Assembly (NCBI GenBank): GCA_018268395.1
Contig: JAFDWQ010000003.1
Location: 283,238 to 347,237, forward strand
DNA: 64,000 bases
Direction of reading: 5' to 3'
Origin: Armatimonadota bacterium
GTDB lineage: Bacteria; Armatimonadota; Fimbriimonadia; Fimbriimonadales; Fimbriimonadaceae
Shown: piece by piece, positions 55,041-62,336 of the stretch
How positions within the stretch are numbered: position 1 is the first letter of the stretch
How the letters are laid out: every line of letters starts with the position of its first letter
Position numbers and translations under genes: made by a program
The notes under the pieces: model-generated
The model's input: the letters and a program-made list of their open reading frames with translations, nothing else
Databases searched by the model: none
Told to the model about the DNA's origin: nothing

Positions 55041-55731
55041 GCCCGTGCGCGTCGTCGTGATCGACGACGAAGTCCAGATCCGGCGCTTCCTCAAGGCGGG
55101 ACTCGGTGCGGAGTCGATCGAACTCTTCGAAGCGGAGACGGGCGAGGAGGGGCTGCGCATCGTCGCCCGCGCCAATCCCGACGTCGTTCTGCTCGATCTC
55201 GGTCTACCGGACATGGACGGACTGGAAGTCGCGCGTAGGCTCCGCGAATGGACCGACGTGCCGATCATCGTGCTCTCGGCCAGAGGCCAGGAGAAGGACA
55301 AGATCGCCGCCCTTGACGCAGGAGCAGACGACTATCTCACCAAACCGTTCGGCGTGGGCGAGCTCATGGCGCGCATCCGCGTCACCCGGCGCCACGCCGC
55401 TCGGTTGAAAGGCGCCGAGCCGGAGCCCCTGTTCGAGGCCGAGGGCCTGAGGGTCGACCTCGCCGCCCGCCTCGTCTTCTTGAACGGGTCCGAGGTCAAG
55501 CTCACACCGATCGAATACAGGCTGCTCGCGTGCCTCGTCCGCAATGCCGGGATGGTGCTGACACACCGCCATTTGCTGACCGAGGTCTGGGGCCCGGCCT
55601 ATGCCGACGAACTGCACTACCTGCGCGTCTACATGGCCCAATTGCGGCACAAGCTGGAGCGCGACCCCGCCCGCCCCAAGCTCCTGACGACCGAGTCTGG
55701 CGTGGGCTATCGGTTACGGGTCGAGGGGTGA
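55033..55731 (+). CDS. kdpE: OmpR-family response regulator KdpE
   Basis: 232 residues. Receiver domain: VVIDDEVQIRRFL, phospho-acceptor Asp55 in VVLLDLGLPDMDG, and the conserved Lys in ADDYLTKPFGVGEL. A winged-helix DNA-binding domain follows: LTPIEYRLLACLVRNAGMVL and LRVYMAQLRHKLE, ending GVGYRLRVEG. It activates kdp transcription when phosphorylated by KdpD. It starts inside the kdpD end (8-nt overlap). Confidence 0.97.
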   Translation: MAEPVRVVVIDDEVQIRRFLKAGLGAESIELFEAETGEEGLRIVARANPDVVLLDLGLPDMDGLEVARRLREWTDVPIIVLSARGQEKDKIAALDAGADDYLTKPFGVGELMARIRVTRRHAARLKGAEPEPLFEAEGLRVDLAARLVFLNGSEVKLTPIEYRLLACLVRNAGMVLTHRHLLTEVWGPAYADELHYLRVYMAQLRHKLERDPARPKLLTTESGVGYRLRVEG

Positions 55732-55744
55732 GGCGGAAAGCACC

Positions 55745-56683
55745 CTACACCCGTACCGTTCCGACCGGCACGAGCGCCGAGCTCTGCCCTGTCGACGGGC
55801 GGACGAAGCGCACCGCACAGGCGTAACACCCTGAGGGCACCGCGACGGTCCCCGAGAGGGACCCGGAGGTGAAGGTGTGGAAACCCTTCGTCCGGAACAG
55901 CGCCGGCGTGCCCTTCGAATGGAGCGATCCGACCGGCTGAAGAAGCAGCTCCGTCGTGACATCGGCGCCGTTCGGCGCGTTGGTGGAGAAGACCACTCCC
56001 GCTCCCCCTCCCTCGTGGGGACCGGATGGTTCGTGCCGGACACATGAGGGAGGGGCTAGGGGAGGGAGATCCGGGCCCGCTTGGGGACCGGACGGTTCGT
56101 GCCGGACACAGGCTCCACCCCCAACCCCCTCCTCATGTTCGGGGCACGAACCATCCCCTGCACACGAGGAGGGGGCTCCGGACTCCTCCTCTCCTTCCTT
56201 GCCCAAGCCGTCACCTGCACACGGGGAGCGGGCTCCGGACTCCTCCCGCTCTCTCGTGCACGGATCCTCTGCGGCGACCGATGAGGGGGCCACCGTGACC
56301 ACGACCGCGTCGCCTGTAAAACCTTCGCCGGGCGGCAGGCGCGGGACGTCGCCGTCCGGGTCGACTTGGAGGAACTTGACTGCGAGCCCGGAGAAGACGG
56401 TGTGGGGCCGTCGGGCGGCGCCGCTTTCGGTCGGGCCGAGGGAACGGTCGAGCCCGCGGGCATAGGCGGACCAAGCCTCGGCTTCGGCCGGAGTGAGCTC
56501 CCGCCAAATGCGGGTGGCCCGAGACATCGCCTCGCGCACGGCCCTCTGGCCCGGGGTCTGCGGGTTCCGTGGCGTGATCCTTGGCCGTACGTAGACCGCG
56601 CCCGACGGCCCTCGCACCAAGACCACCGTGCCGGGTTTCCCCGTCAACCCGCCGAAGAGGACTCCTGTCGTCGCCCGCGCCAT
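55745..56683 (-). CDS. DUF6266-like protein with in-frame repeat insertion
   Basis: 312 residues from ATG 56683. The N-terminus MARATTGVLFGGLTGKPGTV, then RPRITPRNPQTPGQRAVREA and WRELTPAEAEAWSAYA, is paralogous to the gene at 60153-60860 (RPRVTPANPSTPAQQAVRTN, YKNLTPAQAAAWELYA). The G-K-x-G-x-V plus N-P-x-T-x-x-Q layout resembles DUF6266 proteins. Between VVVTVAPSSV (about 145) and VVFSTNAPNGADVTTELLLQ lies an extra segment of about 90 residues rich in Cys, Gly and Glu. It is encoded by imperfect DNA repeats (55998-56272) and is absent from the paralogue. Function unknown; it may be a phage-structural or surface-layer-like domain. Confidence 0.7.
   Translation of the reverse strand: MARATTGVLFGGLTGKPGTVVLVRGPSGAVYVRPRITPRNPQTPGQRAVREAMSRATRIWRELTPAEAEAWSAYARGLDRSLGPTESGAARRPHTVFSGLAVKFLQVDPDGDVPRLPPGEGFTGDAVVVTVAPSSVAAEDPCTREREESGARSPCAGDGLGKEGEEESGAPSSCAGDGSCPEHEEGVGGGACVRHEPSGPQAGPDLPPLAPPSCVRHEPSGPHEGGGAGVVFSTNAPNGADVTTELLLQPVGSLHSKGTPALFRTKGFHTFTSGSLSGTVAVPSGCYACAVRFVRPSTGQSSALVPVGTVRV
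55998..56272. repeat. block of imperfect repeats inserted in the DUF6266-like gene
   Basis: A 29-nt unit occurs at 56016-56044 and 56082-56110 with one mismatch, and part of it in inverse orientation near 56139-56156. A 34-nt unit occurs at 56157-56190 and 56214-56247 with three mismatches (core CTCCGGACTCCTC). The block keeps the host reading frame open. The paralogue at 60153 lacks it, so it is best read as a secondary insertion of repeat DNA. Confidence 0.7.
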
Positions 56684-56735
56684 CCTGACCTTGATCTTCG
56701 GCGCAGCAAGCCGCTTTCTGCAGTGGTGCGGCCTT

Positions 56736-56783
56736 CCTTCACGCATGCTTCACGCATGCGGATGCGTGAAGCATGCGTGAAGG
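56736..56783. repeat. perfect 22-bp inverted repeat (strong hairpin)
   Basis: Arms 56736-56757 and 56762-56783 are exact complements with a 4-nt loop (GCGG). Each arm contains the word TTCACGCATGC or its complement. It lies 53 nt upstream of the left paralogue start. There is no T-run, so a terminator is unlikely. Confidence 0.85.
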
Positions 56784-56905
56784 AGCGGTGAAAGACCGGG
56801 GAAAATGGCGTGTTTCGACGGACAGGGGGCAGGACGGGACGCTTCCGTAGGCCGGCCGCGGGAGCAGGGTTGTCTGGTAGCGTGCCTGGAGTCGGTGCGG
56901 ACGAA

Positions 56906-56967
56906 GCATCCAGACTAGGTTCGGCGGCGCGCGGTGTGAGGTGGTGTCCGGAGTCTGGAGGCAGCAA
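56906..56967 (-). repeat. 57-nt palindromic repeat, left inverted copy
   Basis: Read on the minus strand, TTGCTGCCTCCAGACTCC (18 nt, 56950-56967) is followed by 29 variable bases and ACCTAGTCTGGATGC. The ends of each unit are complementary (GCCTCCAGACT with AGTCTGGANGC). The same layout occurs in opposite orientation at 59384-59445. Confidence 0.8.
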
Positions 56968-57052
56968 TTCGTGAGAAGTCCGAACGCGAGGGGAGGTGGT
57001 GAGCCGAGTGTGGAGGAAACGAAATCTAGACCTCAAATTGCAGAATCTGTGA

Positions 57053-57058
57053 TACAGT
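57053..57058 (+). promoter_or_regulatory. -10-like hexamer for the cassette's first gene
   Basis: TACAGT, 6 nt before GTG 57065. Confidence 0.4.
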
Positions 57059-57064
57059 GAATAT

Positions 57065-57571
57065 GTGGCTTATACCTCGTACACGGTGCTAGGGGTTATA
57101 GGAGCTTTAGCTTCGTTGGGCGCACTGTATAAGCTTTCGTGCGATCTTTACACAGAGAGTCGACTGCGGGCGGCGGGGGGGGGCGACCTTCGCCGAGATC
57201 CACGGATTGGTTCACGCATCACATTGCCCGGCCACGACGTCGACAATCGAGGGATCGGGTTAGCACAAGGCAAAGTGCTCGTCGTCTATGCGGGAGCTTG
57301 CACCTCTTGCAGCCTAAATGCCGTTGATCCGACCGTGTTGCCCTTCAAAGCGTTCGATCAAATCGTTTTGGTGTTCTCCGCCACGCCACAGGAGGTTCCC
57401 AAAGCGCTGCGCTCAGTCAATGCCAAGCTGCGCCTGATCGCCGATCCGCACCTTGATCTTACAACTTCGCTCAACGCCCTCTGGGTCGGACGTTGGTATG
57501 AATACATCGACGGAACGCTTGTGCGCATGCAACGGAGCGCTGACGAGAAATGTATTGGACGTGCCTCGTGA
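57065..57571 (+). CDS. membrane-anchored CxxC thioredoxin-like protein
   Basis: 168 residues from GTG 57065. A hydrophobic N-terminal helix (YTVLGVIGALASLGALYKLS) would anchor it outside the cytosolic face. A thioredoxin-fold segment follows: GKVLVVYAGACTSCSLNAVD with CTSC at residues 79-82, then FDQIVLVFSATPQEVPKALR and LIADPHLDLTTSLNA. The layout resembles redoxins that shuffle disulfides of exported proteins. The downstream Cys-rich secreted peptide is a plausible substrate (inference). It overlaps the pseudopilin gene as GTGA. Base use is less GC-rich than the window. Confidence 0.75.
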   Translation: MAYTSYTVLGVIGALASLGALYKLSCDLYTESRLRAAGGGDLRRDPRIGSRITLPGHDVDNRGIGLAQGKVLVVYAGACTSCSLNAVDPTVLPFKAFDQIVLVFSATPQEVPKALRSVNAKLRLIADPHLDLTTSLNALWVGRWYEYIDGTLVRMQRSADEKCIGRAS

Positions 57572-58149
57572 CAACGATCAATGGCTCCAAGTTTAGGCAC
57601 GGCGTCACATTGTTGGAGGTAGTCACATGTTTGACGGTGCTCGTTCTACTCTTCACAGTCCTCATGCCGGTCTTCGCAAAGGCCAGGAGATCAGCGATCA
57701 TTTCAAAGAGCTCGGCACAAATGAGGCAGTTTCAGCAGGCACTCTATTTGTACCAGATCGACCACGACTTTCAGGGCGGGCCATCACAAATCGGATTGCC
57801 ACAGAGTTTAGCCATATTCAGGTTTACGCCCTACCGCTATCCATTGGACATGTTCAAGACGGGCGGTACGCCAAAGCCCGGCAGCAAATATGCAGTCTAT
57901 ATCCAGATGTTCCCCTCGGAGCATGACGCTGCCTCATCGAAAGGGAAGGGTGGTGAAAGTCCTTGGATGACGCACAATTCACGAACCGGCGGGAACCCGG
58001 TCCTCTTGGTCGACGACAGTCAAAACGTCGAAGATTCTTGTACTGATTGCTATTTTGAGAGCAGGTTCGGCCTGGGTATCTATGCGGACGGGCACGTACG
58101 AAGGCAATGGACAAAAGGGCTCTTGGCCCGGTACGAGGCATGGGAGTGA
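57568..58149 (+). CDS. pseudopilin-like protein
   Basis: 193 residues from GTG 57568, which overlaps the previous stop (GTGA). A class III leader MTTINGSKFRHG is followed by VTLLEVVTCLTVLVLLFTVL; Glu is at position +5 of the mature form, as prepilin peptidase substrates require. PVFAKARRSAIISKSSAQMRQ is the usual continuation. The C-terminal part (RFGLGIYADGHVRRQW) ends like H-X9-DG pseudopilins. Likely inserted in the membrane or in a secretion pseudopilus. Confidence 0.85.
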   Translation: MTTINGSKFRHGVTLLEVVTCLTVLVLLFTVLMPVFAKARRSAIISKSSAQMRQFQQALYLYQIDHDFQGGPSQIGLPQSLAIFRFTPYRYPLDMFKTGGTPKPGSKYAVYIQMFPSEHDAASSKGKGGESPWMTHNSRTGGNPVLLVDDSQNVEDSCTDCYFESRFGLGIYADGHVRRQWTKGLLARYEAWE

Positions 58150-58186
58150 GACCACCCGCGACAGATCGACCCAAAAGGTGAACACT

Positions 58187-58528
58187 ATGAAATACTTAAC
58201 AAAGATGACAAGCGTCCTAGCGGCGACATTAGCCATAGCAGCGAACTCAATAGCGCTCTGCAACTGGGGTAGCGGTAGTTTTGCACCGTCGACGCCTCCG
58301 AACAACTGCGTAGGATATAACTGTGCTCTTGGGTGCGACCTAACGGTGTGGGGCCCAACGGCTGACACGTGCTACCAGAGCATGGACGCTTGCTGCCAGT
58401 GCACGTATTATTATGGAACTTGCGTGAATTGGTCTTGGTGCGGAGGTGGGACAGGCGCACTGTCGGCTTCAAGACTGGAGTACTCGACCAGGCTCTGCAA
58501 CGGTGTGGTCGGACGGTGCTCTCCGTAG
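58187..58528 (+). CDS. secreted 12-cysteine peptide
   Basis: 113 residues from ATG 58187, with AAGGTG 8 nt upstream. A clear signal peptide (MKYLTKMTSVLAATLAIAAN) leaves a mature region of about 85 residues with 12 Cys (CVGYNCALGCD, CYQSMDACCQCTYYYGTC, SWCGGG, LCNGVVGRC), many Tyr/Trp/Gly and few charges. An even number of Cys and the adjacent CxxC protein suggest a disulfide-rich secreted product. Spacing does not match a toxin, bacteriocin or defensin family I can name. Possibly a surface or signalling peptide. Confidence 0.75.
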   Translation: MKYLTKMTSVLAATLAIAANSIALCNWGSGSFAPSTPPNNCVGYNCALGCDLTVWGPTADTCYQSMDACCQCTYYYGTCVNWSWCGGGTGALSASRLEYSTRLCNGVVGRCSP

Positions 58529-58555
58529 GTTTGGTCGCCGTATCGGAAAACGTCG

Positions 58556-59221
58556 TTGAAGACCACGGTCCGTTCTCTGATTGCAGACAAAAAGCGGCGG
58601 CAGGCACTTTGCGTCGTTGTGCTTTTGGTCACGTCCTCTCTCGTGCTTTGGGTCGTCGTGGCGAGAAGGCCAAGGCCTTTGACTTTGGACGCGAAAGCCG
58701 TCGTAGAAGCATTGCAGTCGGGGGACGGCAACCGCATATTGCCCTACGTCTGGGAAGAAGAGATCAAAGCGAACGGCTATACGGCCGCTAGCCTCACCGC
58801 GATCTGCCGAGAGGCCCTGAACCCTGTACTGACACGGAACACGGCGCGAGGCCTCGAACTTCAGGACGATGGCGGAAGCGCGGCCGCAGGACTTCAACTG
58901 TCTTCGCCAGAAGGCAGGCCAGGGGAATTAGCCGTAAGCGTGTTCAAGACGAGCAACGGGCCGCGCTTCAGCTTTATGAACACGCTTATGGCCGCCTGGG
59001 CCGTCGACCACAGATTGCGAAAGGGAGAACCAAGAAGCCTTGAAACCTTGGCCACCGGCCAGATCGAGGGTTGGGAGAAGTACGGCTCGACTTTGCAGGG
59101 TCTAGGATGCAAGGTCATTGCCCGCGAGCAAGCGAAGGAAGGGGTATTGGAGCTCGAGGGAATCGACGAGTATGTCCAACGATGGAGAGGTCTGTTGGCC
59201 GATTCCAAAAAGGGTGGCTAA
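58556..59221 (+). CDS. single-span membrane protein of the cassette
   Basis: 221 residues from TTG 58556, 27 nt after the Cys-rich gene. A membrane helix (ALCVVVLLVTSSLVLWVVVA) near residues 18-38 precedes a soluble domain with LDAKAVVEALQSGDGNRILP, WEEEIKANGYTAASLTAIC and a C-terminal coiled region. No family recognised. The start is uncertain since no strong Shine-Dalgarno was found. Confidence 0.65.
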   Translation: MKTTVRSLIADKKRRQALCVVVLLVTSSLVLWVVVARRPRPLTLDAKAVVEALQSGDGNRILPYVWEEEIKANGYTAASLTAICREALNPVLTRNTARGLELQDDGGSAAAGLQLSSPEGRPGELAVSVFKTSNGPRFSFMNTLMAAWAVDHRLRKGEPRSLETLATGQIEGWEKYGSTLQGLGCKVIAREQAKEGVLELEGIDEYVQRWRGLLADSKKGG

Positions 59222-59383
59222 GTCATGTCTCAATATCTCCGAACTCCGCCCTCGGCGGATCAGGATCTTCCGCCAGACTCCGATGTGGAGGGCCACGCTC
59301 CGTCGCGGCCGCTTCCGCACGTTTCCCGCAGAGTGTCAAAGATGCGAAGGATCGCAAAGCGCGACCGCCCTCCGATTGACCCT

Positions 59384-59445
59384 TTGCTGCCTCCAGACTC
59401 CAAAGTCCTCGCGGTGACGACAAGGATCCGACCTAGTCTGGAGGC
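59384..59445 (+). repeat. 57-nt palindromic repeat, right inverted copy
   Basis: TTGCTGCCTCCAGACTCC (59384-59401), 29 variable bases, then ACCTAGTCTGGAGGC. Same spacing as the left copy at 56906-56967, opposite orientation, with the TTGCT ends facing inward. Confidence 0.8.
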
Positions 59446-59540
59446 TTGTCGGCCTGCTCCCAAGGGTCTCCCTCTCCCCGCTTGACGGTTGGCCCGGTCT
59501 GGCAACGGTGTCCACGTTTCACTCCGCCGGACCGGCGGGT

Positions 59541-59611
59541 GGCAAGGACAAAACGCTCCGTTCTGCCCTAGGCATGGCTCGTGGACCGAGCGAGCGTTTC
59601 TGTCCTTGTCC
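59541..59611. repeat. long imperfect hairpin
   Basis: 59541-59558 (GGCAAGGACAAAACGCTC) pairs with 59592-59611 with two bulged bases, enclosing a 33-nt loop. Confidence 0.6.
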
Positions 59612-59645
59612 GCAGGACCGCGTCAACGGGGCAGTCGCGCCGCGT

Positions 59646-59683
59646 CCAGGACAAGGCGGCACGCCCGTCCCTCTTTGTCCTGG
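59646..59683. repeat. hairpin with CCAGGACAA stem
   Basis: CCAGGACAAG (59646-59655) pairs with CTTTGTCCTGG (59673-59683), with one extra T on the 3' arm. The stem word overlaps in content with the preceding hairpin (GGACAA). Confidence 0.5.
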
Positions 59684-59812
59684 CCACCTGTCAAGAGGTC
59701 ACCCTTTGGTGGGGCCACCCGCCGCAAGGCCCTGGCTTCCCGTCCGGAAGACTATCCTTGGTCCTCAGCGGGCTCGGACGTCCTGGGACGCGACCCGTGG
59801 TGACGTCCTTGA

Positions 59813-59873
59813 CCCGGTCTGCAACGGGACAAGTGCGCTCGAAAGGCTCGTCACGGCGCGTTGCCAGACCGGG
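59813..59873. repeat. hairpin formed by inverted CCCGGTCTG(G)CAACG units
   Basis: 59813-59826 pairs with 59859-59873 with a single bulge; 32-nt loop. A further direct copy lies at 59493-59507. Confidence 0.6.
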
Positions 59874-60126
59874 CCACCCGTCAGAATCCTTTGTCGAGCG
59901 ACCGGGTTGATCGGGACGATCCCGGGTGCTTGCCCAAACCTTCGCGAACAGGTCTTACGACGGAAGGGGCAAGCGACGGGTGGCCACATTCGCCTGAGGG
60001 ACAAGAATCTTCATGCTTTTTCGCATTCGCCCTAACGAACCGCTTAAAGCGCTCCAAAACTCTATCTTGCGGGCCGAGGGAATACCGGTCCGCAAACCGT
60101 TCCCGAGGCCCGTAACGGATAACAAC

Positions 60127-60156
60127 ATGAAACGAGCCGAAGGAGGTGCGCCATAG
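60127..60156 (+). promoter_or_regulatory. nine-codon upstream frame overlapping an AUA start
   Basis: ATG 60127 encodes MKRAEGGAP and stops at TAG 60154-60156. That stop overlaps the inferred AUA start at 60153 (ATAG), the geometry of a termination-reinitiation leader. It contains the AGGAGG (60141-60146) that would serve the downstream gene. Confidence 0.35.
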
Positions 60157-60860
60157 CACGCGCCGAACTGTCCGTCGCCTTCCAGTCCTTACGAGGTAAG
60201 GCAGGCACTCTCGTCATCGTCAAAGGGCGCGACGGCTATTACATAAGGCCGCGCGTGACACCTGCGAACCCGAGTACTCCCGCGCAGCAAGCCGTCCGTA
60301 CGAACCTTCGCAAGGCCGCTGTCGCTTATAAGAACCTCACTCCTGCCCAAGCGGCGGCATGGGAGCTCTATGCGCAGACGCAGGTCGTGGAGAACCCTCC
60401 GACGGGGCGCAAACCGAAGAAGACCGCAGTCGACGCCTTTGTCGAGTTGGCCGCAAAGTTCTTGCAGGTCACTCCGACCGGAACGGTGCCGACCGCCCCG
60501 CCTGCGGCGTCCTATTACGGGGACAGCATCGCCGTGACGGTCGCTTATTCGGCCGGCAAGGCGACTTTCACCGGGTCGGCGCCGAATAGCCTGAACACGC
60601 GGACCGAGTTGCTCATGCAGCGCCTTCCGGCGCAGAACCGCCATGCGCAAAAGGGCGCTTACCGGAGCAAGGGCTTCGTACAGTTCGTGCCGGGGACGCT
60701 CAGCTTCGACGTGACGGTGCCGCCGGGATACTATGCCGCGGCGTACCGTTTCGTCAACGTCGCGACGGGGCAGGCGACCGACCTGCAACCGATCAACGCC
60801 GGTCAAGTCACGCTCGCGCTGGAAGCGGGTGGGAGCGGGACGAAGAAGAAGGCGGCGTAG
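60153..60860 (+). CDS. DUF6266-like protein, apparent AUA start
   Basis: 235 residues if started at ATA 60153. AGGAGG at 60141-60146 sits 6 nt before it. The next codons (ARAELSVAFQSLRGKAGTLV) align with the paralogue's MARATTGVLFGGLTGKPGTV so that AUA matches its Met. No ATG, GTG or TTG occurs in frame between the stop at 60120 and GTG 60255, which would cut off the conserved G-K-A-G-T-L-V core. The body has YYIRPRVTPANPSTPAQQAV, an Ala-rich helix, AVDAFVELAAKFLQVTPTG and a beta-rich C-terminal domain ending in Lys-rich KKKAA. Unlike the left paralogue it has no repeat insertion. Confidence 0.7.
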   Translation: MARAELSVAFQSLRGKAGTLVIVKGRDGYYIRPRVTPANPSTPAQQAVRTNLRKAAVAYKNLTPAQAAAWELYAQTQVVENPPTGRKPKKTAVDAFVELAAKFLQVTPTGTVPTAPPAASYYGDSIAVTVAYSAGKATFTGSAPNSLNTRTELLMQRLPAQNRHAQKGAYRSKGFVQFVPGTLSFDVTVPPGYYAAAYRFVNVATGQATDLQPINAGQVTLALEAGGSGTKKKAA

Positions 60861-60867
60861 AGCGGGT

Positions 60868-60901
60868 GTCGGGAGTCGGGTCTCGGGTGCCGACTCCCGA
60901 C
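60868..60901. repeat. 12-bp inverted repeat after the DUF6266-like gene
   Basis: GTCGGGAGTCGG (60868-60879) and its exact complement (60890-60901) with a 10-nt loop, starting 7 nt after the stop. There is no U-tract; it could be a Rho-independent-like barrier or a dispersed palindrome. Confidence 0.6.
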
Positions 60902-61070
60902 TCCCGACCGTCGGCCCCTGATCGCCTCCGTCGCCTTGCGCCACCTCCTCCGATAGCGGCACCATGATCTGCATCAGGGGTGGATCGACCCCTCACCCCA
61001 ACCCCTCTCCCCCGGAGGGGCGAGGGGCCCCGGACGATCGACTCCCCACCCCCTGATCCCCTTTCCCGAC

Positions 61071-61076
61071 TAAACT
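61071..61076 (+). promoter_or_regulatory. -10-like hexamer for the kbl-like gene
   Basis: TAAACT, 6 nt before GTG 61083. The region just upstream (about 60989-61034) is a CCCTCACCCC/GGGGCGAGGGG-type palindromic repeat. Confidence 0.5.
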
Positions 61077-61082
61077 AATCGC

Positions 61083-62291
<1,209 letters not shown>

Positions 62292-62336
62292 GGGCACGAT
62301 CCGCGCGCCGGATACGTCTGCATTCTTGAGACCGAC

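Larger units (their letters stand above)
56684..57064. other. gene-free stretch between the left paralogue and the cassette
   Basis: Holds a perfect 22-bp inverted repeat (56736-56783) and one copy of the 57-nt repeat (56906-56962). A 130-codon minus-strand frame spans it but is Arg/Pro/Ser-rich with no motif. From about 57020 the base composition becomes noticeably less GC-rich, continuing into the cassette. Confidence 0.5.
59222..60122. other. repeat-rich gene-free stretch right of the cassette
   Basis: No frame here has a family motif or credible start. It contains the right 57-nt repeat and three long hairpins (59541-59611, 59646-59683, 59813-59873). CCCGGTCTGGCAACG occurs at 59493-59507, with a one-base deletion at 59813-59826, and inverted at 59859-59873. 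The density of palindromes suggests decayed mobile or structured-RNA sequence. Confidence 0.55.

Noticed and set aside
56906-59445. The 57-nt repeats as integron attC sites
   Set aside because: Length fits, but the GTTRRRY/RYYYAAC core ends are absent and no integrase is nearby.
56906-59445. Target-site duplication outside the two repeats
   Set aside because: Bases immediately outside (GACGAA left, TTGTCG right) are not direct repeats, so classical transposition is not supported.
59225-59485. An 86-codon frame starting 4 nt after the cassette's last gene
   Set aside because: It runs through the 57-nt repeat, is Pro/Arg-rich with no motif, has no Shine-Dalgarno, and its minus-strand counterpart is equally long.
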